Positions 26,609 to 34,836 are shown, counted from the first letter of the stretch. The stretch is 64,000 nt of DNA from Armatimonadota bacterium (GCA_018268395.1 JAFDWQ010000008.1:1-64000); one strand, 5' to 3'. The notes: generated from the letters alone by a model not told the origin. A program made the numbers and translations.

Positions 26609-27247
26609 CTACGCCACCTTCAGCTCGCCGCTGCCCGGCATACCGCCGGAGAACACCGTCGAGACGTTCGAGAACAGCGACTTCTTCGCACCGCGCTGGG
26701 CGTAGACGCGGTAGCTGACCTGCTCGCCCGCGGTCGTGCCCTCATGGTCGTACCTCGTCTTCATCGTGCTGTCGAGGATCTCCCACTCCCCGCCCGGCAG
26801 TTGCCACTCGATCATGTAGACCGTGTTCGGGAAATTGCCGTTCTTGCCCCAGACGAGGCTGTTCACCTGGTCGCAGCCGTTCGCCACGAGGTTCACGGGC
26901 TGATAGACCGGGCGCTCGGTCGGGTCGTCGGCGTGGACGTTGAGCCCGAGCTGCTGGATGAGCGAATCGGGGACGCTCGGGTTCGCCTGCCACTGGTTCG
27001 CGAAGGTGCGGACCGTCAACAGGCTGCTCGCGCGCTGGTCGTTCTTCCCCATCGTCGCCACCTTCGCGTCGTTCGCCTTGGCGATCTTGTTCGCGAGCGA
27101 GGCGGCATAGGCGGTGTTCGCCGTGTTCAATTGGGCGATCTGAGGCGGAGTGAGTCCGAGGACCCCGGAATTCGCCGCTGCCACCGTGGCCAGGTTGGCC
27201 AGCCAATCGGCCAGTTGTGAGTCGCTGAGTTTGTTGTAGTCTGCCAT
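26609..27247 (-). CDS. Hypothetical protein with a fibronectin-type-III-like C-terminus
   Basis: This 212-residue protein lacks a signal peptide. Residues 1-110 are helical (DYNKLSDSQLADWLANLATV). The last 80 residues follow a beta-sandwich pattern (NTVYMIEWQLPGGEWEIL ... VSYRVYAQRGAKKSLFSNVSTVF) typical of fibronectin type III-like modules. The ATG at 27247 has AAGGAA about 9 nt upstream; the earlier frame reads a Pro/Lys-rich unlikely extension. It ends at a strong terminator, so it is a monocistronic unit. Role unknown. Confidence 0.65.
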   Translation of the reverse strand: MADYNKLSDSQLADWLANLATVAAANSGVLGLTPPQIAQLNTANTAYAASLANKIAKANDAKVATMGKNDQRASSLLTVRTFANQWQANPSVPDSLIQQLGLNVHADDPTERPVYQPVNLVANGCDQVNSLVWGKNGNFPNTVYMIEWQLPGGEWEILDSTMKTRYDHEGTTAGEQVSYRVYAQRGAKKSLFSNVSTVFSGGMPGSGELKVA

Positions 27248-27467
27248 TGTGCTGTTCCTTCGTTTCCGTGGGGCCTTCTTTGCCGGGGGGACGGGTATCG
27301 GACCTGGCCCTGGCATCTTTTCCGGCTCCGCGCCTTGCGCCTGTTAGGGAGTCTTGGTAGGGCGCGAAGGATTCCTTAGGGCACAGGAGGGTGCAGTTTG
27401 CAAAAGTCTTCGATTTTGATGCTGCGGCGGACTTGGTGGCGTCAGGCCCGCTCGGCCCTTTGGGGTT

Positions 27468-27509
27468 ACGTCGTCCCGACCGACCGCAGGGAGCGGAGGG
27501 ACCTCTCCC
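27468..27509 (+). repeat. Palindromic repeat family A, single half-element
   Basis: This is one ACGTCGTCCCGA...GGGACCTCTCCC half-element of the family forming the array at 32198-33420. It lies in the 420-bp gap between the fibronectin-like gene and the phosphoesterase/NTPase gene. That gap shows no gene. Confidence 0.85.
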
Positions 27510-27566
27510 CTTCTCTTGCTGCATGGCCGGCTTGCCGCAAGTCGTGACGGGAGCCGTCGGACCGGG

Positions 27567-27660
27567 CCGGCTCCTTCGGAACCGGGGTGCAACCGGCACG
27601 ACCATCCGGTTCACCCCGGCCACCCAGGAGGAGGTCAGCCTTGATCAGGCCACTTGCCGG
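27567..27660 (-). repeat. Family-B repeat, left flank of the phosphoesterase/NTPase gene
   Basis: Read on the minus strand, this 94-bp copy aligns along almost its full length with 30903-30994 on the plus strand. Both contain CCTCCTCCTGGGTGGCCGGG and later CACCCCGGTTCCGAAGGA. It ends 9 bp from the stop codon of the gene it flanks, so the two copies form inverted flanks. Confidence 0.85.
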
Positions 27661-27668
27661 ATATTAAT

Positions 27669-30600
27669 TCACTTTTCGCCAGCAAGCCTCGGCTTGAACG
27701 GAGACCCAAAAAGGGCAGGCATGTTCGGGTCTACCTTAACCGCAGCACACAGGGATTGACGGCGATTGTGGGTTGAATCAAATGTCCTCAGATTCGTTAC
27801 CACAACGTTTGTCAGAACATTTCTAGCAATAGGGTTACCATCCAGGTTCTCATAGAATGCGGCTACTGCGGTGTCCTCAATTCTCTTCAGGTCAAGGAGC
27901 AGGCTTGTTCTGATCATCCTTGATGAGACGCTTGTGGCATCGGCCCTCACGCCATAAAGTGTATCAGCGAGGTGGGGAGATGCCAGTGCAAGTGTGGTGC
28001 GTCTGACTATGCCGAAACTACAAACACCCAACAACGTCGATGCGAGTTGGTTCTCCTTAGTCGGGTCAATGTTCACCTTCAGATGCTTTCGCGCCAAGCT
28101 GATAAGTTCACCCTGTCCCTGCTCGACCAGTCCGATGAAGGCTGTCAGGGCCCTCAGCGCTAGGCCGTAGCACTCCTCGGCCAGTCCCTCCCGAATTTCG
28201 AGCTTGATTTTTGTCGAGTAATTGCGTAGAGCCTGTCCGATGATGTTGATCGTATTGAACGCCTCTGACATGCTCTTAATGGTCAGCAAAAGTTGCTCAT
28301 CCAGATCGTCGTCGCTTTCAGCCGAGGTCGAGTGGTGGTGGTCATCCACATCGATCCCTTCATAGATCTCTAGTTCGGATTTCTGCTTGTGCTTGTCAAC
28401 CTGGGCAAAGTCGAACGACGTACTCATGTCGCATTCATCCAGCTTCCCCAGGACTGTATGAGCCTTGGTGATGACCTGCTTCATCAGCCAGGGGCTCCTG
28501 GTCAAGTAGATCGTGAACAGGATCACGTCAGCGCTTTCTTGCTCGTGCAGGGTCTCTACCATTGCCATCAGAATGGCCCGGCCATCCTCTTGCGTGTCCT
28601 CATCACCAAGCATGTCCTTAAGTCGCGTGGCCATGAAGTAATACCGCTGGTATCGCTCACGGAACTTGTAGCCTGAGTCGTCCTGGACGATCATCCTTGC
28701 ACGGTTTAAGACCGCCAGCAACTGTGATCTCTCCAACGGAATCTTCTCTTTGTGGAACAGGGCGATGACTTGGTTGATCTGTTCGTCCGTGACGTAGAAA
28801 GTCCGCTCTAAGTACATCGTGAACGAGAGTTCGGTCAGGAAGTCCATGAGAGCATTGAGCTGTATTTCCTGTGCATCTTTCCCGGCATTCGCCACCCCGT
28901 CAGACAGGTCATTCCGAACCATGCGATCATAGAAGAACCCGAACGCACCGTATTCGGCCGTTGAAGTCTGCTGTGAGATCAAATCACGAACAATGGCCTT
29001 CACGTCACCAGGGAGTGGGGTGACTGTCATCTGACCCAAGATCCCGTCCAAGTTACGTTCAAGCTGGACCAACGCCTCGTTGACTTGAACATCATCTGTG
29101 TAAGCTACCTGGACGTTATGTACCTTTCTGGCGATCTCTTTCTGTTGGGCTCCGTCCAGTGGGAGCATTCTGTAGATTCTGAAGTTGAGGATCGTGTGGT
29201 CCTTGAACGCGGCCCATACGTGACGAAGAACAGACAACTCGTCACCGAAAAGGATGGTCATACCCGATAGAGACTCGATGCTGTTTAAAAGAGTCTTTAG
29301 CTGCTCAGACTTGAGCTTGACTTCCTGGAACTCATCAATCAAGATTGCCCTCTTCTCAATCGGCACTTGGAGGAACTTGGTATCGGCCCCTTCTCCGTAT
29401 TGCTCGACTGCGCGTTTGGCCAGGGCAGCATGTACGCTATCAATTTCTGGTGATCCGAGATCGTGCGGACACAGCACCAGTGGCACCTTGCCCATCGACC
29501 TCAAGTCCGCAAACAGCTTGCGGAGCAAAGTCGTCTTTCCGGACTTACTCTCCCCGACAACCAGCATTCGAGGTTCCGTCGCGAGCTTCGAAATTGCATC
29601 TGAGGCCGGGATAATTCGATCAATTTTCGTCTCATCCTTCGTGACTGTGGTTACTGGCCTCGATTCAACCTGCGGTCCCTTAGCGTTAGCGGCCGTCCTA
29701 TTCCTCACGGGAGTCACGGGGCCAGTTGGCCCCTTACCTTGCTGCTGAGCCCGATGGGTCTCAAAAGTAACATCCCGGAGCTTCGGGTAAACGAAGACAT
29801 CGGCCAAACGGATGGTACCATTAACTCCACCTGTCGACATTCCAGGGTCATCCAGGAAGTCAAGAAACTTGTCTGTGACCATGAAGCCGTCTGTGACACC
29901 GACATCACGGCGCATGTTGAACCAGTCTTGAGCTGCTCCTGGCACGTAACGATTGTCGTGCCAGAGGAAAGTGCTGGTTCGGCGCTGACCAGTATCAAAG
30001 TCAAGTGCAATTGTTGAGAATCCTTGGCTGCCTGGACCCTTGGGCGGGATCAGGGCGTCGGCTTCGAAAAAGATCGTCTCACCGGAAGCCTTGGAGTGCC
30101 TGACGTACTCTTGGCCATCGTGCTCGTGTCCGGAGAGAACCAAATCTGAAAACCCCTGCAAATGCTTCTGAATGCCCCTGCCGTTCTCAATCTTCAACCA
30201 ATTCCAAGGATGGTGCATTAGGCAGATCCGAAACGATCCATCAGTTACGCTCAAATCCTCGGGCCAGTAGCTGCTCAAGAGACCTTGATCATGTTCATCC
30301 AAGCAGGCAAAGGATGTATTCAGACACACGATCTCAAGATTTGCGTTGTCAATTTTGAATGTCCGCACCCAGCTTAGTTTCTCAGTGACAGAGTCACTTG
30401 ATCGTCCAGTTCGCGCCTTCTCGAACTCAAAGAACTTTGCCTGCGCTTCTAAGGCAATCGCAACCTCGACCGAGCCGGGCCCAAGTAAGTTCCTGGGATG
30501 TCGGAGGTTGGTCAGAGCGGTCGTGAGCCCAAATAGATCCTTCGCGTCCTCGGGCCGCGTTATGTCGTGGTTCCCTGGAACGTAAATCTCACCCAAATAC

Positions 30601-30842
30601 TCGATATTGGGTTGAAACGTCTTGAGAGAATCCTGAAGATCTGCGAAGAACATTTCCACCCAGGAGTAACCTTCGGGATCCCCCTTGTCCGTAAGATCTC
30701 CGGTGACCAAACAAAGGACGGCTCCGACTCCGGGAATATCACCCAAAGCAGCCTTGGCAATCTCTGGTGCACGTTGGATTGCGGCGTTCGTACCAGCGCC
30801 ATCAAAGTGAAGGTCGCTGAGGTGAAGTAGCAAGATTCTCAA
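27669..30842 (-). CDS. Metallophosphoesterase/STAND-type P-loop NTPase fusion, candidate defence protein
   Basis: This 1057-residue protein has all calcineurin-like phosphoesterase motifs in residues 1-300: DLH (10-12), GDLTD (48-52), GNHD (90-93), HH (210-211) and GHEHD (238-242). A linker leads to a P-loop NTPase with Walker A GESKSGKT (430-437) and Walker B ILIDEF (500-505), then about 500 residues of helical C-terminus with an acidic His-rich patch (DVDDHHHSTSAESDDD). This effector-NTPase-sensor order is that of STAND immune ATPases. I infer that the phosphoesterase attacks nucleic acid or nucleotides on triggering. The start is TTG 30842 with GGGGGA about 8 nt upstream. The base composition is visibly lower in GC than its neighbours, and inverted family-B repeats flank it. 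Confidence 0.82.
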   Translation of the reverse strand: MRILLLHLSDLHFDGAGTNAAIQRAPEIAKAALGDIPGVGAVLCLVTGDLTDKGDPEGYSWVEMFFADLQDSLKTFQPNIEYLGEIYVPGNHDITRPEDAKDLFGLTTALTNLRHPRNLLGPGSVEVAIALEAQAKFFEFEKARTGRSSDSVTEKLSWVRTFKIDNANLEIVCLNTSFACLDEHDQGLLSSYWPEDLSVTDGSFRICLMHHPWNWLKIENGRGIQKHLQGFSDLVLSGHEHDGQEYVRHSKASGETIFFEADALIPPKGPGSQGFSTIALDFDTGQRRTSTFLWHDNRYVPGAAQDWFNMRRDVGVTDGFMVTDKFLDFLDDPGMSTGGVNGTIRLADVFVYPKLRDVTFETHRAQQQGKGPTGPVTPVRNRTAANAKGPQVESRPVTTVTKDETKIDRIIPASDAISKLATEPRMLVVGESKSGKTTLLRKLFADLRSMGKVPLVLCPHDLGSPEIDSVHAALAKRAVEQYGEGADTKFLQVPIEKRAILIDEFQEVKLKSEQLKTLLNSIESLSGMTILFGDELSVLRHVWAAFKDHTILNFRIYRMLPLDGAQQKEIARKVHNVQVAYTDDVQVNEALVQLERNLDGILGQMTVTPLPGDVKAIVRDLISQQTSTAEYGAFGFFYDRMVRNDLSDGVANAGKDAQEIQLNALMDFLTELSFTMYLERTFYVTDEQINQVIALFHKEKIPLERSQLLAVLNRARMIVQDDSGYKFRERYQRYYFMATRLKDMLGDEDTQEDGRAILMAMVETLHEQESADVILFTIYLTRSPWLMKQVITKAHTVLGKLDECDMSTSFDFAQVDKHKQKSELEIYEGIDVDDHHHSTSAESDDDLDEQLLLTIKSMSEAFNTINIIGQALRNYSTKIKLEIREGLAEECYGLALRALTAFIGLVEQGQGELISLARKHLKVNIDPTKENQLASTLLGVCSFGIVRRTTLALASPHLADTLYGVRADATSVSSRMIRTSLLLDLKRIEDTAVAAFYENLDGNPIARNVLTNVVVTNLRTFDSTHNRRQSLCAAVKVDPNMPALFGSPFKPRLAGEK

Positions 30843-30902
30843 TGTAGCGTCCCCCAAGAGATGAACGTGGTTTTGCAGCCCGTGTACTCCAGCCACAAGC
30901 TT

Positions 30903-30994
30903 GCGGCGGGTGGCCCGACCATGGGTAACCTCCTCCTGGGTGGCCGGGGTGATCCGGACGACCGTGCCGGTTCACCCCGGTTCCGAAGGAACGT
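30903..30994 (+). repeat. Family-B repeat, right flank of the phosphoesterase/NTPase gene
   Basis: This is the plus-strand copy of the element at 27567-27660, lying 61 bp upstream of the gene start. The gap 30843-31370 contains this copy, a family-A half-element at 31130-31159 and another partial copy at 31225-31285, and no recognisable gene. Confidence 0.85.
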
Positions 30995-31129
30995 GTGCTC
31001 TCCACTCCCGAGACGGTGGATGAAGATTCGTCGCCTCACGTCCTCATTCTACGGCACAAACGTGTTTGCGAAGCGTGTTTCCGTGGCACGAAGACAAGTC
31101 TTCGCGTCACGCGGTGCACGTCTGCATCC

Positions 31130-31159
31130 GGAGGTCCCTCGACGTCGCTCGGGATGACG
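31130..31159 (+). repeat. Palindromic repeat family A, single half-element
   Basis: GGAGGTCCCTCGAC...CGGGATGACG is one half of the palindromic pair that makes up the array at 32198-33420, here standing alone. Confidence 0.85.
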
Positions 31160-31224
31160 AATCTGAACGTTCCAGCACCGCTCGGGACGGTGGACTCCAA
31201 GCGATCTGATTCGGGCCTTCCCTG

Positions 31225-31342
31225 TGTCCTGGCAACCGGACCATCCGGAAGGAGGTCACCCCTTGGTCGGGCCACCCGACCCGGCCTGCAACGGGTCCGG
31301 AAACGGACGGTTTCATCGTGAGCGACGTTGCCAGACCGGGCC
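31225..31342 (-). repeat. Partial family-B copy joined to a two-arm hairpin repeat
   Basis: The segment 31225-31285 on the minus strand resembles the start of family B (GGGTGGCCCGACCAAGGGGT...). It runs into a hairpin whose arms CCCGGCCTGCAACG (31271-31284) and CGTTGCCAGACCGGG also occur in the repeats of the RHS locus at 45070-45142 and 47300-47371. It ends 28 bp before the DUF6584 gene. Confidence 0.65.
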
Positions 31343-31370
31343 AACCGTCCCGCACGTCACATAATCCGTC

Positions 31371-31886
31371 GTGCCCAAAGCTGAGACGTGGGAGCGGATC
31401 GAACGCGACATCGCCGAGGGGAAGCTCGGGCCTGCGCGCGACAGGCTCCACGGTCTCCTCACGGCCTTTCCTTTCGACCTCGACGTCCGCCGGCGGCTCG
31501 GCGACGTGTACTGGAAACTCGGCTATCCGCGTGAGGCGGGGCGGTTTTGGTTCTTGTCCGAGGAGTTGGACGACGGCCAATGGGAGGCGGTCGCCCTGTT
31601 CGTCGCCGACTGCGGCGAGGACCCCCAGAGGATCCTCCACCGGCTCAAGTTAAAGGGGCCGCCGGCGGACTTCGGCGACGGATACGCGCGAAGGCGCATC
31701 GAAGAGCAGATCGAGGAGTGCCGGCGCCGCGGCCTGACGGTGCCGGCGTTCGGCGACCCAGGCCGGAACCGGTCCGACTTGTCTCAAACAGCCTGCGTCG
31801 TGACCTTCTGTGGTTGCTCGATCGTCGTTCTGGCTTTCGCGGCCTTCGGCGTGTACTTCGTTTTCAATCACCTGCTCAGGGACTGA
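31371..31886 (+). CDS. DUF6584 family membrane-anchored protein
   Basis: This 171-residue protein opens with the DUF6584 pattern: ERIERDIAEGKLGPARDRLHGLLTAFPFDLDVRRRLGDVYWKLG followed by REAGRFWFLSEE, a TPR-like helical arrangement. A single membrane segment lies near the C-terminus (VVTFCGCSIVVLAFAAFGVYFVF), leaving the helical domain in the cytoplasm or outside. Biological role unknown. The start is GTG 31371 with CATAAT 5 nt upstream (31360-31365). That element sits just beyond a repeat copy, so the repeat may supply or border the promoter. Confidence 0.78.
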   Translation: MPKAETWERIERDIAEGKLGPARDRLHGLLTAFPFDLDVRRRLGDVYWKLGYPREAGRFWFLSEELDDGQWEAVALFVADCGEDPQRILHRLKLKGPPADFGDGYARRRIEEQIEECRRRGLTVPAFGDPGRNRSDLSQTACVVTFCGCSIVVLAFAAFGVYFVFNHLLRD

Positions 31887-31971
31887 GGCGGACCCTGCCG
31901 AGGGCGTTTTCGAGCCCCGAAACCTGGTCTCAGGTTCAAACGCGCCCCGCGGGAAGGTTTTTCTTTGAAGC

Positions 31972-32160
31972 AATGGAGCTTCGCTTCAAAGCGAGAGAGC
32001 TTCGCTTCAAAGCAATGGAGCTTCGCTTCAAAGCAATGGAGCTTCGCTTCAAAGCAATGGAGCTTCGCTTCATAGCAATGGAGCGTCGCTTCAAAGCAAT
32101 GGAGCTTCGCTTCAAAGCGGGAGAGCTTCGCTTCAAAGCGGGAGAGCTTCGCTTCAAAGC
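31972..32160 (+). repeat. 21-bp tandem repeat, nine copies
   Basis: Nine consecutive 21-bp units consist of a variable three bases plus GGAGCTTCGCTTCAAAGC or a one-base variant. The period is a multiple of three, so one plus-strand frame reads a heptad MELRFKA over and over, and the minus strand reads CFEAKLH or RFEAKLS. No upstream start or gene supports translation. Each unit contains GCTTCGCTTCAAAGC, whose ends are complementary (GCTT/AAGC). Confidence 0.92.
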
Positions 32161-32197
32161 AAGGACTCTGCGCGGAAGAGCGCATGTCTTTCGGCCA

Positions 32198-33420
32198 CGT
32201 CATCCCGACCGACCGAAGGGAGCGGAGGGACCTCCCTTTGTGCGCTGCCAACGGAAGACGGAGATCCCTCGGCTTCGCTCGGGGTGACATGATCGGTGTC
32301 CGGGCTCCCTCACTGAAGAACGCGTCGTCCTGACCGTCCGCAGTGCTTGGAGGGACCCCCCGTTCCCAATCGTTTGCAGGGATCGGAGGTCCCTCGACTT
32401 CGCTCGGGATGACGTGATCTGAAGGTACTGGGCAACGTACAGGACGCCGTGATCAGGTTCTGCCGCAGCCTCAGAGGCACGTCATCCCGACCGACCGCAG
32501 GGAGCGGAGGGACCTCCCTTTTGCTGCACCGACTTTCGGAGGTCCCTCGACTTCGCTCGGGATGACATGATCAGTGTTTGGGCTCCCTCACTTAAGGTCG
32601 CGTCATCCCGACCGACCGAAGGGAGCGGAGGGACCTCCCTTTGTGCGCTGCCAACGGGATCCGGAGGTCCCTCGACTTCGCTCGGGATGACGTGATCAGA
32701 GTTTGAGCCCCCTCACTTAGGGTCGCGTCATCCCGACCGACTTCAGGGAGCGGAGGGGCCTCCGGAAGGTAGCCTGATCGATCGGTAGAAAGCCGCGGTC
32801 TTACGTTTACATCCTTGCGAGCTCATCGGGGACGCTGTACACGGGCGTGACCACCGATATCGTCGGCCGCGTCTGGCAGCACAAGACCGGCGAGTTCGAA
32901 GGCTTCAGCAAGAAGTATCGCTGCAACAAGCTCGTGTGGTCCGAGGAGTTCACCGACGTGACCGAAGCCATCGCAAGAGAAAAGCAGATCAAGAATTGGA
33001 GGCGCGAAAAGAAGGTCAGGCTCGTGGAGTCGTCGAACCCTGACTGGAGAGATTTAGCGGCGGATTGGTACGGCGGTTCTTTCGACTCAGCGTCCGGCTA
33101 GCTACCCGGAGGTCCCTCGACTTCGCTCGGGATGACGCGATCTGGTTTTGTCGCTTCACCCTTGTAGATACGTCATCCCGACCGACCGCAGGGAGCGGAG
33201 GGACCTCTCATTCCCTTTAGTTTGCAGAACCCCGGAGGTCCCTCGACTTCGCTCGGGATGACGAATCTGAGAGTCCTCGGCTTCGCTCGGGATGACGTGA
33301 CCAGGGTTCGCCCCACACCCCATGCGCCACGTCATCCCGACCGACCGAAGGGAACGGAGGGACCCCCTTTACCTCCTCCCGCCTTTCGGAGGTCCCTCGA
33401 CTTCGCTCGGGATGACGTGC
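32198..33420. repeat. Ordered array of palindromic family-A half-elements
   Basis: Half-element A (CGTCATCCCGA...GGGACCTCC type) starts near 32198, 32322 (degenerate), 32480, 32601, 32726, 33171 and 33331. Half-element B (GGAGGTCCCTCGACTTCGC...) starts near 32258, 32385, 32538, 32663, 33109, 33233 and 33388, with a partial near 33274. Apart from that partial the order strictly alternates A, B, A, B. B-to-A gaps are usually about 33 nt and share TGATCAG...CTCCCTCACTT. A-to-B gaps are 17-24 nt, except one of about 345 nt that contains the GIY-YIG frame. No other gene is present. Confidence 0.9.
32778..33101 (+). CDS. GIY-YIG nuclease-domain protein without a canonical start
   Basis: The open frame after a TGA at 32775-32777 encodes about 107 residues with the whole GIY-YIG domain: YVYILASSSGTLYTGVT, then VGRVWQHK, KLVWSEEF, AIAREKQIKNWRREKKVRLVE and the terminal NPDWRDLAADW. 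The GIY (here YVY) and YIG (LYTG) motifs lie before the first ATG/GTG/TTG, a GTG at 32847 that would remove the active-site strand. A functional product would need an unusual codon such as ATC 32781, which has GGAAGG 11 nt upstream. Otherwise the gene is 5'-truncated. It sits inside the palindrome array between an A and a B half-element. Confidence 0.7.
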   Translation, partial: SIGRKPRSYVYILASSSGTLYTGVTTDIVGRVWQHKTGEFEGFSKKYRCNKLVWSEEFTDVTEAIAREKQIKNWRREKKVRLVESSNPDWRDLAADWYGGSFDSASG

Positions 33421-33444
33421 CCTTCCCCCGGACCGAGCCCTCGG
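33102..33444. other. Right end of the palindrome array, no gene
   Basis: After the GIY-YIG stop the interval up to the pntB stop consists of half-elements B (33109, 33233, 33388), A (33171, 33331) and a partial B (33274) with short spacers. Open frames here are translated repeats only. Confidence 0.8.
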
Positions 33445-34836
33445 TCAGATCTGCTCGACCGCCGACGACAGCGACGCGATCGTGTTCTTCGCGTTGCCGA
33501 AGACCATGATCGTGTTCGGCAAGAGGAAGAGCTCGTTGTCGATGCCGGCGAAACCGGGGTTCATCGAGCGTTTGCTGACGATGACGGTCCGGCACTTGTC
33601 GACGTCGAGGATCGGCATGCCGTAGATCGGCGAGTTCTTGTCGTAGCGCGCGGCGGGGTTGACGACGTCGTTCGCGCCGATGACGAGGGCGACGTCGGTC
33701 TCCGGCATCATCGGGTTGATCTCGTCGAGGTCGAAGAGCTTCTCGTAGGGCACGTCGGCCTCGGCGAGGAGGACGTTCATGTGGCCCGGCATGCGTCCGG
33801 CGACGGGGTGGACGGCGTATTTGACGTCGATCCCTTTCTCTTCGAGCTTGTTGGCGAGCTCCTTCACGACGTGTTGCGCCTGGGCGACGGCCATGCCGTA
33901 TCCCGGGACGATGATGACGCTGTTCGCGCTGGCGAAGATGATCGCGGCGTCTTCGACCGAGTAGCTGCGCACGGTGCCTTGCGGCCCGGCGGTCGCTGCG
34001 ATCGCCCCGGTCGGCCCGCCTCCGAAGGCGCCGAAGATGACGTTCTCCAGCGAGCGGTTCATGGCCTTGCACATCTGGAGCGTGAGGATGAGGCCGCTCG
34101 CGCCGACGAGACCGCCGCCGATGAGGAGCGCGGTATTGCCAAGGACGAAGCCCGCGAGGCCCGCGGCGCACCCGGTGAAGCTGTTGAGAAGGCTGATCAC
34201 GACGGGCATGTCCGCGCCGCCGATCGGGAGGACGAGGGTCACGCCGAGTACGAGCGCCAGCATCAGCAGAACGTAGAAGAGCGGCATGGAGTGCGTCCAT
34301 GCGATGAGCGAGACGATGAGCCCGGCCGCCCCGAGGAGGAACAGGAAGTTGAGGACTTTCTGTCCCGGATAGGTGATCGGGCGGCCCGTCATGAGCTCTT
34401 GGAGCTTCGCGTAGGCGACGAGGCTTCCCGAGAAGCTGATCGACCCGATGACGAGGCTGAGGACGCTGGTCGAGATCTTGACGGCGTCGGTGACGCCTTC
34501 GGCGGAGAAGTTCCGGTATTCGAGCAGGGCGACGAGCGCGACGGCGCCGCCTCCGAGCCCGTTGAAGAGGGCGACCATCTGGGGCATGGCCGTCATCTGC
34601 ACCTTGCGGGCGGACCACGTGCCGAGCACGCCACCGACCACGAAGGCGAGGGCCATCCATTCGAGGTTCTTGATGCCGGGCATGAAGAAGGTCGCGAGGA
34701 GCGCGACGCCCATGCCCGCCGCGGCGAGCAGGTTGCCGTTGCGCGCGGTCTTCGGGCCGTTCATCAGCTTCAGTGCGAGCATGAAGGTGACGGCGGTCGC
34801 GAGATAGGCGACGTTGATCAGGTCGTTACTTGGCAC
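33445..34836 (-). CDS. pntB: NAD(P) transhydrogenase subunit beta
   Basis: This 463-residue proton-translocating transhydrogenase beta subunit has about nine membrane helices in the first 270 residues. The NADP(H)-binding domain III follows, with GYGMAVAQAQHVVKEL, HPVAGRMPGHMNVLLAEA and VALVIGANDVVNPAA, all characteristic. With PntAA and PntAB it couples hydride transfer between NADH and NADP+ to proton flow across the cytoplasmic membrane. The start overlaps pntAB by 11 nt, so it is the last gene of a three-gene operon. The palindrome array begins just beyond its 3' end. Confidence 0.96.
   Translation of the reverse strand: MPSNDLINVAYLATAVTFMLALKLMNGPKTARNGNLLAAAGMGVALLATFFMPGIKNLEWMALAFVVGGVLGTWSARKVQMTAMPQMVALFNGLGGGAVALVALLEYRNFSAEGVTDAVKISTSVLSLVIGSISFSGSLVAYAKLQELMTGRPITYPGQKVLNFLFLLGAAGLIVSLIAWTHSMPLFYVLLMLALVLGVTLVLPIGGADMPVVISLLNSFTGCAAGLAGFVLGNTALLIGGGLVGASGLILTLQMCKAMNRSLENVIFGAFGGGPTGAIAATAGPQGTVRSYSVEDAAIIFASANSVIIVPGYGMAVAQAQHVVKELANKLEEKGIDVKYAVHPVAGRMPGHMNVLLAEADVPYEKLFDLDEINPMMPETDVALVIGANDVVNPAARYDKNSPIYGMPILDVDKCRTVIVSKRSMNPGFAGIDNELFLLPNTIMVFGNAKNTIASLSSAVEQI

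Noticed and set aside
27669-30842. Known Avs-type defence protein
   Set aside because: The effector is a phosphoesterase and I see no specific Avs sensor signature, so it is only described as STAND-like.
31547-32287. Plus-strand frame of 246 codons with MELRFKA heptads as a coiled-coil protein
   Set aside because: It starts inside the DUF6584 gene in another frame, crosses the tandem repeat and ends in a palindromic repeat. No start signal of its own is seen.
32198-33420. CRISPR array
   Set aside because: Repeats alternate in orientation, the B-to-A spacers are conserved rather than unique, lengths vary and no cas gene is present.
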